A DNA stretch of 64,000 nucleotides from Didymella arachidicola (lineage: Eukaryota; Ascomycota; Dothideomycetes; Pleosporales; Didymellaceae): assembly GCA_016630955.3 (NCBI GenBank), contig CM050000.1, positions 62,001 through 126,000 of the forward strand, in the 5' to 3' direction. This document shows, one piece after another, positions 41,397-50,611 of the stretch (position 1 is its first letter; each line of letters opens with the position of its first letter). Position numbers and translations under genes: made by a program. Below the pieces are notes generated by a model. It did no database searches. It saw only the letters and a program-made list of their open reading frames with translations, and was not told the DNA's origin.

Positions 41397-43058
41397 ATGG
41401 CAGAGTCTCCCTCTTCCCAGCACACAGGGTCCCCAGACTACGAGATCCCCCAGCAGTTGTATACACGCGCTCCAAGACGGCCCCAGGAGGACATGCAGCA
41501 CCATGCGCCCCTTCTGAGCAGCCAGAACCCCGGTGGGGGCGCTCCCAAACCTCGAGTCTCTGATGCCGTCCAACGCCACATCGCTGAGACTCAGCAAATT
41601 ACCCAGCTATGGAACACCATCACTACTGCCTTCGCAGCAGCCGTAGATCAACACGCACAGGGCTACACTAACCCGCAAGAAGCCAGGATCGCACAGGAGC
41701 TGCAGCAGAGGGTCGTTCACGCGCTGACCTCCCTCTCCCCAAGCAACTCTCCCCCTAGCTCTCGCTGGAGCAGTGACACTAATCACAGCAACCCCGGGAG
41801 CCAAGAGTCAGGACGCCGCTCTTGGGCGGACGTAGCCAGAGACCCCCAAATCTCAGATAGGGGTGCCAACCGACCCCTGATCCCTGCTAAACCCCGGCCT
41901 GGTCCGTCGGCTAAGCCCAAAGAAGACGATCGAATCTTCATAGCCATCTCCAACCCAACAATGCGACTGCAACAACCCTCACCATTTGCGGTAAGATAGG
42001 CAGTTTGCAAGAGCATAGGAGGAATCACCCTGAGGGACATACCTGCCGCATCACCAATCAAAACAGGCTGGGCGATCACCCCAGCTAATAAGTCTATCCG
42101 GGACCAGCTTCTAACCCAAGAAAACCAGGAACTTCTAGCGAGAGCACTAGACGGAGACGCGGTAAGGGTCCCAGAACGCTGGATCAACTACGCAGTACAG
42201 GGAGTACCCAGTTCCCTTCGAACCCTCGACGGCACAGAACTACCCACGACTATCCAGCTAGTGGAGGAAGAGGTATGCTCGCAAACAGGCAGGCAGCCGG
42301 TCAGCTGCAGGGCCTCACGACATGGAGCCAACCACCGTGGCCTTACCACCTGGATCATCTCTTACAAGGAGCCAGTCCGCTCGTTCCGCCTTTTTGGTAT
42401 CAGCGAGTACTCCAAGGTGATCAACAAGCACCCTACCATCCAGCGCCACAACCCAGGCTGCCAGGGCTACTGTAACGCTGCCCGATGCACCCAGGTAGCG
42501 CGCTGCGTGCACTGTGGAGACCGCACAGACAGACACCAAGGACCGTACGGGGACAACTGCACCCACAAAGCCGTGTGCGCCAACTGCCACGGACCACACC
42601 CAGCTAGCCACGCCAACTGCCCTGCAGCCCCTCGCCGGGTCAACGGACACAGCATCAAGCCTACAAGAGCCGAGCTGAAGGCTATCCGACGCGCAGGCAA
42701 GATAGCACAGCAGCACCTCTACAGGACAGTCGAAGAGACCCTCAGACAGGCAACGCTTCAGCCTGAGACTACTCCTCTAGAGGCATCGGAGACAGCGCCT
42801 CCCCAGCCTCCCACCCAGAGGCAAGAAGGAGATAGCAGGGCTTCCGCATCACTTCCTACAACGACTAACTCCTATCCATCCTCCTCTTCCACTGGCAGAG
42901 CAAAGAGACCAAGGCGGGCCGCCACAGGCCAGAGAAGCCTCAATGTAGGACAGCTGTCTGCCGGCAGCATCCGCCCACAATCGACTATCCACACTGACCC
43001 GTCCACCTCGGAGAGGGAAGACGCCAGCATGAGCGATGACCCGCCATCGTCATGCTAG
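41397..43058 (+). pseudogene. LINE ORF1: Gag-like RNA-binding protein with zinc knuckles, one premature TAG
   Basis: The frame runs 553 codons from the ATG at 41397, interrupted only by TAG at 41997-41999 (aga-tag-gca, probably from CAG). The N-terminal ~200 residues are Pro/Ser/Gln-rich and presumably disordered. After the stop: GITLRDIPAASPIKTGWAIT and other conserved Gag-like segments. Next come clustered Cys/His knuckles (GCQGYCNAARCTQVARCVHC and CTHKAVCANCHGPHPASHANC). The C-terminal ~120 residues are polar. ORF1 proteins of this group bind element RNA and form the retrotransposition particle. The final codons overlap ORF2 as ATGCTAG. One C-to-T change in CpA context would explain the stop. 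Confidence 0.88.
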
Positions 43059-46000
43059 AACACCCCTACAACATACCAGCCCACAACAGGCGTCAACAGC
43101 ACAGTCTACCAAGCAGACAACTCCGTGTATGCTGGGCCAACGTCGGCAGATGCTCGCCCTGGCACATCACAACACTAGAGCTGGCCTTCCAGAAGGGCAT
43201 AGATGTTGTGTGTGTTCAAGAGCCCTTCGCATGTGCCAACTCGAGAACATCCACTCACCCTGGTTTCAAGCACCTAGCACCTATCAGCACCTGGGACAGC
43301 CCCAACACACCAGGCTCAGTCCGCCCTAGAGTGATGACATACATCCGCAGAGGCCGCCACCTACGGTACCAGGCTAGAGAGAGTCTCAACCACCCAGACA
43401 TGCTATGGGCGGTAGTAAATGGAGTCGCCATACTCAACTGCTACAGACAGCCACACACCCCAGACGTCATTCAATACGTCACACATCTGACACCCCCTCA
43501 GCTCTGCCTTGTCGGGGGCGACTTTAACGCCAGACACGAATCCTTTGAGCCTACCATCACTGCAGCCAACGGAGGAGTGGAGCTAGCTAGATGGGCTGCC
43601 AACGCGTCTATGGACTACATTGGTGTGCCAGGGCAGCCAACACACTGCGCTGGTCACGTTCTTGACCTCACCTTCTCTAACATCCCGTTTGCCCAGTCTG
43701 CTGTCGATGCTAGCATGCACAGCGGCTCAGATCATGAGACGATAGTGACCTCTGTCCCCATCTCCACACCAGGCACTCCGCAACTAGAACAGTACCACTA
43801 CAGAGTTCCAGAGGCGAGCCTAGCTAAGTTCGCTGGGCTGGTAGAAATGGGTGCCCAAAACATCGCAGACCCGCTTGCAACACAGGATGCAGCACAGCTA
43901 GAAGAATGCGTCACGCTGCTCACAGAGGCTATACAGCACTCTGTACAGGCAGCAGGCAAGCTCAACCGCAAGGAAGGCCGCGCTGCACCATGGTGGACCG
44001 AGGAGTGCAAGACCGCCTACCAGGCCTACAAACGTGCTAGACAGCTCTGTTCTGGCAGTCTACCAGAGGAGAGACAGGCCTTCAAGACTACCGTCCGACA
44101 GGCCAAGAGGCAGTACTGGAGGCACGTCATCGATAACGCTAGAGACGACAAGGACCTGTTCAAGATCATTGCCTGGCACAAGCTCACGCCAGAGAACCAG
44201 GACACTCCCCTCGAAGTGAACAACAGAACGATATCAGACCCCCTAGAGAAAGCAGAGGCACTTAGACAGGAAGTTCTCAACCGCTACACAGCAGAAGATG
44301 ACCTCGGACAGCGTCCAGACCAGGAGGCTGCAGCCACCCTCCCGTGGAGCACACACATCTCACTTGAGGAGTGTGAGCGAAACACGATAGGGGTGTCAAG
44401 CACATCACCAGGTACTGACCGCTCTACAGTGCGACTACTCCGCGCCTGCTGGACTCAGGTGGGGGAACTCGTACGAAGGATCTTCCAGCGGTGTCTTGAA
44501 CTCAACCACTTCCCGGCGCAATGGAAGCTTGCAGAGGTAGCCATGATACCGAAAGTGGGGAAAACAGACCGGACATCGCCCCGCTCCTGGAGACCGATAG
44601 CGCTTCTGTCTTGTATTGGAAAGGGACTCGAACGAACTGTGGCTAGACGTATTGCATGGACTGCCATGACACACAAGATCCTCAGCCCCCAGCATGGCGG
44701 CGCGCTTCCAAAACGCTCTGCAGCAGACCTCACTGCAGCGTTCACCCACGACACTGAAGCAGCATGGGTGCTTGGAAAGCACGTCACTATGGTCACCCTA
44801 GATGTGCAAGGCGCGTTTGACGCTCTCCTGAAGAACCGCCTGTTGCATCGGATGGCCCAACAGGGCTGGCCACAAAGGACGATCCTCTTTGTAGACTCAT
44901 TCCTAACTGACCGGAGGGTGCAAGTCCGCCTTGGCCAGGTCACCACTCCTAGCTACGCAGTTGCCTGCGGCACACCCCAGGGGTCGCCTCTCTCACCCGT
45001 CCTGTACACACTGTACCTGGCAGAGCTACTATCCATGGACACTGAACGGAGGTTTGGGTACGCAGACGACATATGTCTATACCAGGCCTCACACTCTATG
45101 GACGACAACGTCGAGCTCCTCGCAGAAGACCTAAGGGAGATCAGAGCATGGGGTGAGGCTAATAAGGTTACCTTTGCTCCAGAAAAGCAGGAAATGATCC
45201 ACCTGACCAGACAGCGGAGCAGCTATGCGCCTCCCTGCGTCGTAGATGAACAGCTCACGATCTATCCAATCCTCCCGGGTGGAGAGCACAGTCAGCCAGC
45301 CCTGCGCTGGTTAGGCGTGTGGTTTGACCGCAGACTCACCTTCCGACGGCATGTAGCTACGCGCACGGCAAAAGCTGCCAAGGTAGCCTATCACATTCGC
45401 AGCCTAGCTAGGACTACCTATGGACCCCCAGCCAGCTCCCTCCGCAAGGCCACTGTTGCCTGTGTGTACCCATCACTCCTGTATGGAACTGAATGCTGGT
45501 ACAGAGGCCGCACCAAAAAGCCACACACACTTAAACCAGGCAGGCCACAAGAGGTCAGCGCTTACATTGGGTGGCACATAGCTGCCATAGACAAAACACT
45601 AGCCATAGCGGCAAGAGGCATCCTACCAGCGTGGAGAACAACCCCTATAGCTGCACTCTTCCGAGACGCCGGACTGCTACCGGCAGCAGTGGCACTCGAG
45701 GAAGCCAGACTCAGATTTGCAACCCACCTGCGCACTACAGATGCAGACCACCCTCTCACTAGGCGCACAGCAGTACCTATCGTAAACAGGGGCGTAAAAA
45801 CCGGACAACCCCAGCGAGTCAAGACGAAAGTCCAACAGATGGCATCTCTTCTACCAGAGACCCCCAGGACTACACTCTCAGCCCCTCACTACTCGACTGG
45901 CTGCCGAACAGACCCGACGCTTAGCCTAGACAAGAAGACTGCAGCTAAGGCTTTTAAAGAATGGTGGGCCCAGCTCTCACCACTAGAAGTCACTATCTTC

Positions 46001-46885
46001 TCAGATGGCTCTGAACAGTACACAAAGGAAGGAGAAAAGCGGGTTACCTACGGCTTTGCAGTGTATCAGAACGGAAAACAACTGCACACTGGACGCGGGT
46101 CACTCAACCCTACCTCGCACGTCTTCGACGCGGAAGTAGTAGGAGCATGGAGAGGCCTCCAGCATACCGTAAGGCAACCAGAGCTCCGCACCCGCCGAAT
46201 CTGGCTGTGCATAGACAGCACCTCAGTGGTCTGGTGCCTCAGGGGCGACGCACCTCCTACCTCTCAATGGGCCTTCCTGGAGTGCCATGGCGCCATGGAG
46301 ACACACGACGTCTCTATCAAATGGGCCCCTGGACACCTAGACATTGAGGGGAACGAGGCAGCAGACAGATTAGCCAACCTAGAAGCCCAGCACCCCTCAC
46401 CCCCGACTGGAAAAGCCGCTCTGCCTACACTCTCAGGCATCAAGACGATAGCCCGCAAGACACTGCGACACACACAACAGACCTGGTGGTCTGACAAGAA
46501 GACTAAGCTCTCGAAATGGTACAAGAGCTGGGACTTGGACTATGCACCACGCAGCAGTCCAAGGGAACTAGACCTACCAAGGGCCACGTTAGCCAGGCTC
46601 CTCTCCATCCAATCTAGGCATGGGGACTTTGCCTGGTATCACCGAATGTACAATCACAAGGATGCAAACCTTAGCTGCTCATGCGGGCGCGACAAGACGC
46701 CAGAGCACCTCGTGCTCTGCCGCAAGACCCGCGGGAGCTTTAGCAGATGGCCGCTGCGACCACTAATACTACCATCCAGCCAGGCTGATGGCCTAGCGTA
46801 CACTGCAGCACTAGTGAAGGAGCCAGAGGCCTTTGACGCCTTTGTCAAACTTACACAGTACTTCACCAAGATCTGCCCCCGCTAG
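43052..46885 (+). CDS. LINE ORF2: AP-like endonuclease, reverse transcriptase, RNase H (intact)
   Basis: 1277 aa from the ATG at 43052, overlapping the ORF1 stop (ATGCTAG), which suggests stop-restart translation. Residues ~1-230 are the endonuclease (WANVGRCS, VVCVQEPFA, VGGDFNARH, SGSDHETIV), which nicks the target. Reverse transcriptase at about 460-760: SWRPIALLSCIGKGLE, LDVQGAFDAL, GTPQGSPLSPVLY and catalytic YADD. RNase H at about 985-1110: FSDGSEQ, DAEVVGAWRGL, IDSTSVVW and APGHLDIEGNEAADRLA. A C-terminal Cys-rich motif (CSCGRDKTPEHLVLC) follows. No stop or frameshift: it may supply activity for D1/D2. Best fit Tad1 clade (I group). Assignment by a tree would be decisive. Confidence 0.95.
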   Translation: MLEHPYNIPAHNRRQQHSLPSRQLRVCWANVGRCSPWHITTLELAFQKGIDVVCVQEPFACANSRTSTHPGFKHLAPISTWDSPNTPGSVRPRVMTYIRRGRHLRYQARESLNHPDMLWAVVNGVAILNCYRQPHTPDVIQYVTHLTPPQLCLVGGDFNARHESFEPTITAANGGVELARWAANASMDYIGVPGQPTHCAGHVLDLTFSNIPFAQSAVDASMHSGSDHETIVTSVPISTPGTPQLEQYHYRVPEASLAKFAGLVEMGAQNIADPLATQDAAQLEECVTLLTEAIQHSVQAAGKLNRKEGRAAPWWTEECKTAYQAYKRARQLCSGSLPEERQAFKTTVRQAKRQYWRHVIDNARDDKDLFKIIAWHKLTPENQDTPLEVNNRTISDPLEKAEALRQEVLNRYTAEDDLGQRPDQEAAATLPWSTHISLEECERNTIGVSSTSPGTDRSTVRLLRACWTQVGELVRRIFQRCLELNHFPAQWKLAEVAMIPKVGKTDRTSPRSWRPIALLSCIGKGLERTVARRIAWTAMTHKILSPQHGGALPKRSAADLTAAFTHDTEAAWVLGKHVTMVTLDVQGAFDALLKNRLLHRMAQQGWPQRTILFVDSFLTDRRVQVRLGQVTTPSYAVACGTPQGSPLSPVLYTLYLAELLSMDTERRFGYADDICLYQASHSMDDNVELLAEDLREIRAWGEANKVTFAPEKQEMIHLTRQRSSYAPPCVVDEQLTIYPILPGGEHSQPALRWLGVWFDRRLTFRRHVATRTAKAAKVAYHIRSLARTTYGPPASSLRKATVACVYPSLLYGTECWYRGRTKKPHTLKPGRPQEVSAYIGWHIAAIDKTLAIAARGILPAWRTTPIAALFRDAGLLPAAVALEEARLRFATHLRTTDADHPLTRRTAVPIVNRGVKTGQPQRVKTKVQQMASLLPETPRTTLSAPHYSTGCRTDPTLSLDKKTAAKAFKEWWAQLSPLEVTIFSDGSEQYTKEGEKRVTYGFAVYQNGKQLHTGRGSLNPTSHVFDAEVVGAWRGLQHTVRQPELRTRRIWLCIDSTSVVWCLRGDAPPTSQWAFLECHGAMETHDVSIKWAPGHLDIEGNEAADRLANLEAQHPSPPTGKAALPTLSGIKTIARKTLRHTQQTWWSDKKTKLSKWYKSWDLDYAPRSSPRELDLPRATLARLLSIQSRHGDFAWYHRMYNHKDANLSCSCGRDKTPEHLVLCRKTRGSFSRWPLRPLILPSSQADGLAYTAALVKEPEAFDAFVKLTQYFTKICPR

Positions 46886-47301
46886 CTCCTGCAGCCCTGC
46901 AACAGCAGCAAACACCTGCACCTAGTTCTGCTAGGTCCAGCACAATCGATGCAACACTCTTCACCCCTCCACCCCTCCACCCCTCCACCCCCTCCACTCA
47001 CACGATGTCTCTTTCTCTCTCTCCTACGGCACATATATGCCTCAGAATGCAAGGAAATTACCCTAATATACATACATCGCTTAGCCTCCCCAACTGGACG
47101 GGGAGCTGTAGTTCTGAAATGGTAACAATACCCGCGCAGGCAGGAAATGCTTTCTAAGGTAGTGTATCAGCACTGTAATTCCATAGCTTAGCACGTCGTA
47201 CATGCCCTTCGGGAGGCGAGATGATGGACTTATTCCACATCAACTAGACGAAAAATGAATACCAACCAACCAACCAACCAACCAACCAGCCGATGGATGC
47301 C

Positions 47302-48027
47302 AACGTTATCCTCCGTAGATTTGCTAGCACGCCAGAAGCTGAGAGAAGCTCATCGTCAGGGCTCTCTGATCATGACTGGAGAAAGCTCGATCGGTTAGTA
47401 CGAGCTGCTGTCAATGATAGCCATCAGTATGAGGCAAGAAAGCTGCGCTCAAGCGTTCACCATCTCTCTGTGCAGTATGAGCTTTTACAGCATGAAAACG
47501 AGGGCTTAAAGGAGGCTCTTCAACATAAAAAGAAGCATAAGAAGAAGGGCAAAGCTCTTGACCTCCAACAGCGCCAGGAGTATCACGGTGGCGCGGTCCA
47601 CTGGTCTCCTCGCAAGCTGCGTGAGGCTCGAGCTAGAGAAGCAGTACGGGAGCGAGATGAGATGGAGGAGAAACTCCAAAAAGCACGGGCCAAGAAGCAG
47701 CGCGAGGAGGCTCGACTGCAGCGTCAAGTTGAGCTCGAGGAGAAGCGTGTGGAGAGGCAGAGGCTCAAAGAGATGAGGGAGGTTGAGCGAGCTGAGAAAG
47801 CAGCTGAACGCGCGCGCAAAGTTGAAGCTCAACACCAGAAAAAAGCTATCCAACAAGCTCAAAAACGCAAGCGACCAGCCTTGCAAGCAATCTCATCAAG
47901 TAACAAGCGTCAGAAACGCGCTGGCGCTGCTCACGCTGGTGTTCAAGCTCGAGATGAGCCATCTGCTGCTCCACCTAAAGTCACATCACGTGGCCGCAAC
48001 ATTAAGCTCCCGAGTAAATATAATTAG
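47302..48027 (+). pseudogene. Transposase of element E, C-terminal part after the LINE
   Basis: Resumes with NVILRRFASTPEAERSSSSG directly after the target-site copy and reads in one frame to the stop at 48025-48027. The region is the basic coiled-coil extension of this transposase family, with YHGGAVHWSPRKLREARARE and the closing RGRNIKLPSKYN shared with elements F and G. It encodes no catalytic residues. Separated from the rest by 6.9 kb of nested elements. Confidence 0.9.
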
Positions 48028-48182
48028 TTCGGGTTGATCGCAAGCATCTAATTACAACTCCTCTACAGAATCTCATGATAATAGCGATTGTACGTGGCTT
48101 AATAGCCTCACTTTTGAAGTGGTGGATATGGTGTTCGGCGGGGCACGAGGTGTCTCCGGGCATGAGCTGTCCGTGCACGTTA

Positions 48183-49196
48183 TGGGTCGGTCCGAATGAG
48201 AGCTGAAGGAGACGGCTCAACGCTCGGTGTATTGAGGCAAAAGCGCCAGCAGATAGGGAATCTATGCAAGATTAAATGAGAAATGAATGCAACGTGCCCC
48301 ACTGCGAGATCCAGAAGCGCCTCAGGTCTTGACGGGACGGCAGCTACGTGACGTCCAAGCGCTGCATTCAACGGTAAGAAGAATGATATTACCACTTTTG
48401 GTCCACTACACACCAGCGGGCCGCTGGCGCAAGTAGTGGAAGATCTGACACTGATCTCAACTCTTGCAGAGCGCGCCACTTTTTTTAGGCCATCCGAATG
48501 GTCTACCACGGCAAGCGCTGGGTGCTATAGTTGCGCAAACACAGTGTAATAACCGTGAATCGGACCTTCAAATATCACGTAGTGGGTAATCGAATGTGTT
48601 TCCAATGATATGATAGCATAAGCTCATTTACCAGGGACTGTTGAGCATCTGGTGGGGTTGATTCCTCTTATGCTGATTGCATGTACAAGTACTGTCCTCG
48701 TCCCCTCTGTCGGATCGTTTAACGTGGCAGTTTTTCCGTTTCTTAGCCTGGAATCTGCAGCACGATTCCTGCGCGTAACAGTCCAGATTGCGACCGGCCC
48801 GATAGAGTGCATCCTTCCGACTGGCATTCGAGATCTCAATATCCCCAGATGCTCCGTCATAGGCATAGAGAAGAGCACCGCCCTTTATATGATCTTCAAC
48901 GCACTAGTCAACATGACCTTATCCTTACTTTCTCCACGACAAAGTACTCAAATGTACCATATTCCAATCGGCGCTTCAAGTCAGCGATGAAACTCGAATG
49001 CTCAGACGCAGCATATTTATCTCTTTGTCCTCTGGCAAGAGCAGCCGAAATCAGCAACATCAAAGGACCATTGCTTAGCAAGCCAATCACAGCGCGCCGC
49101 TTTTTTACAAACCGAGCGCGCGGAAGTCAGAAAAGACCACTGCATGGCTCTTCGAGTACGCAAATATCGCACAGCCATCACCTACAAACAAGATCG
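48183..49196. other. Flank of element E: no supportable gene
   Basis: About 1 kb to the right of the transposon island. ORFs at 48652-48990 and 48807 onward have no clear family features before the Cys-rich segment at 49197. A GTCCACTAC/GTAGTGGA-type inverted repeat is visible near 48400-48440. Confidence 0.3.
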
Positions 49197-49352
49197 ATGG
49201 GACATCCAGATGGTCATTGCGACCAGTTTCCAGCCCCGCCAAAGGCATGGGAGTGCTGTGGCTGTAAAACAAAATTCTACCATTTCGAGAAGCAATGCAG
49301 CTTTTGTGCGACATTATATTGCAAAGACTGCAAGAAGATTCCATGGAAGTGA
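49197..49352 (+). CDS. Small Cys/His-rich zinc-binding-like protein, possibly a gene fragment
   Basis: 51 aa from the ATG at 49197, in a longer open frame that extends left to 48807. The sequence has HCDQFPAPPKAWECCGCKTK and then QCSFC, YCKDC before the end KKIPWK. Paired CxxC and H/C motifs could bind one or two zinc ions, as in short fungal zinc-ribbon proteins. An upstream exon may be missing. The position beside a transposon island and the small size leave open that it is a remnant. Function unknown. Confidence 0.4.
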   Translation: MGHPDGHCDQFPAPPKAWECCGCKTKFYHFEKQCSFCATLYCKDCKKIPWK

Positions 49353-49606
49353 CAAGTGGGGCACTTAGTTGAGCTTGCGATATTGAAGGCCAACATATTG
49401 ATCTTGTTGAGGGACAGTGCAGTACAATCGGCCGAACAAGATGATTTCGCCTACGGACAGACCGAAAGCTGTAGCATAGCTATCGATAAATACAAGAAGT
49501 TTCCACGGTGAGTATAAGAAGAATGAGTGCAAGAAGGAGAAGAGAGCACCAGTGCATCTTCGGTCTGTAAAGGCCTTATGAGAGGGCGTAGCCACCTACA
49601 GCATTG

Positions 49607-50611
49607 CTAAAACAATGCTAGCGTGTTTGGTGGATTTCCGACCCCACCGGGAACGTTCGCGGGTGAGCTCGTCAGTAGAAACGTCCATCTGCTCTCCTGC
49701 CGGCATTTGACACCGAGGACTTCTAGATCCCATAACTCTCCGATTGGCATACCCCAGGGTGGAAGCATTGCAGCATGCAGGCTCGCTTCAAAGCTCTTGG
49801 GAGGCCAAGCTTCGAACATTGGGCTGTCGCTTGCAGCAGCTGCAAAGTACGAGTCGTGCAAGAAGTCCTTCATGTCCTCTGACGCCTCTAGTCCAGCATA
49901 CTGGTGCTTCGAGATATCCCATTTGCTCCGGTCCGCTTTCTCTTCCATTGTCAGAGTGTTGTATCTCTCAAGCCAGCCTGTCCTTATGAGAACGATGTCG
50001 CCGGCATCGAAAACAATGGCTTGAGTTTCAGCGCAAGCTTTGATATCAGCGGTAGTGATGAGGTGTTCGGTAAACGGGTCGTATGGCTTATGCGTCTTCG
50101 CCCAGCTGTAGATATCAAGTAGGACACCCCGGCCGACTATTCCGCGTTTTGCCTAAGCGTCAATACCCAGTCGCTTTGATCTTTCCGTTTCACCTTCGTT
50201 CGAATCTCCGTCGCCCTCAATTTCCTCAGACACAATGCCGTTGTAGAAGCATCCAGACTTAGGGTCAGCGGAATGTCGAAATCCATCCCATTGACTACTG
50301 GATTGTGTGTTGATAGTCGTCTCGTCATCGAAGGCACACTTGCCGATTGATTTGATGTTGTGTTCTATCGGCCTTCTGCCAAAGAATGGCGGCGATGGTT
50401 CGCTCAAGGGTAGATTAAGTGAGATGACGCATCCAGTCTTGACATTCTCCCGCGCCGCCTTCTGAACACGCTCAGGTGTCAGGAGATTCAGGCGACCAAG
50501 CTCGTCTGACCCTCCCCAAAACCATGCTGAACCTTCCGGCGTCCCAGCGATGATTGGAAGCTGAGCGCGCTTTGGAAAACTCTCTCGGTTACCCTTTGGA
50601 TCAAGGCGCAT
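49607..50611 (-). pseudogene. Cyclase-family (kynurenine formamidase-like) protein with one nonsense codon
   Basis: A 335-codon frame from the ATG at 50611 (MRLDPKGNRESFPKRAQLP) to 49607, interrupted only by TAG at 50152-50154 (LGIDA-stop-AKRGIVGRG). Relatives have Trp (TGG) there. The first part carries GSAWFWGGSDELGRLNLL and SSQWDGFRH. The second carries GRGVLLDIYSW, FDAGDIVLIRTGW, AAMLPPWGMPIGELWDL and LTSSPANVPGGVGNPPN, a complete PF04199-type cyclase fold with a metal-site-like WDGxRH. Such enzymes act on small amide or lactone substrates, and the natural substrate in fungi is mostly unknown. A single G-to-A change (CpA to TpA on the other strand) explains the stop, so it was functional recently or in other strains. 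Confidence 0.85.

Larger units (their letters stand above)
41250..47289 (+). mobile_element. Full-length Tad1-like non-LTR retrotransposon (LINE), 6.04 kb
   Basis: Bounded by target-site copies at 41238-41249 and 47290-47301. It has a ~147 bp 5' leader, ORF1 (41397-43058), ORF2 (43052-46885) and a ~400 bp 3' region. That region contains a conserved hairpin (CTCCCC-AACTGGAC-GGGGAG, about 47088-47107) and ends (ACCAACC)n instead of poly-A. Order EN-RT-RNase H and two ORFs fit the Tad1/I group of fungi. Only one nonsense codon (in ORF1) was found. Confidence 0.93.
39170..48180 (+). mobile_element. Pogo/Fot1-like DNA transposon, element E, split by D2 and a LINE
   Basis: The TIRs start ACGTGCACGGACAGCTCATG at 39170, with the exact reverse complement ending at 48180. 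The repeat runs ~54 bp to CGCCGAACACCA. TA lies on both sides (39168-39169, shared with C, and 48181-48182). Without the nested insert (40408-47301, including one target repeat) the element is about 2.1 kb, like A, B and F. Confidence 0.9.
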
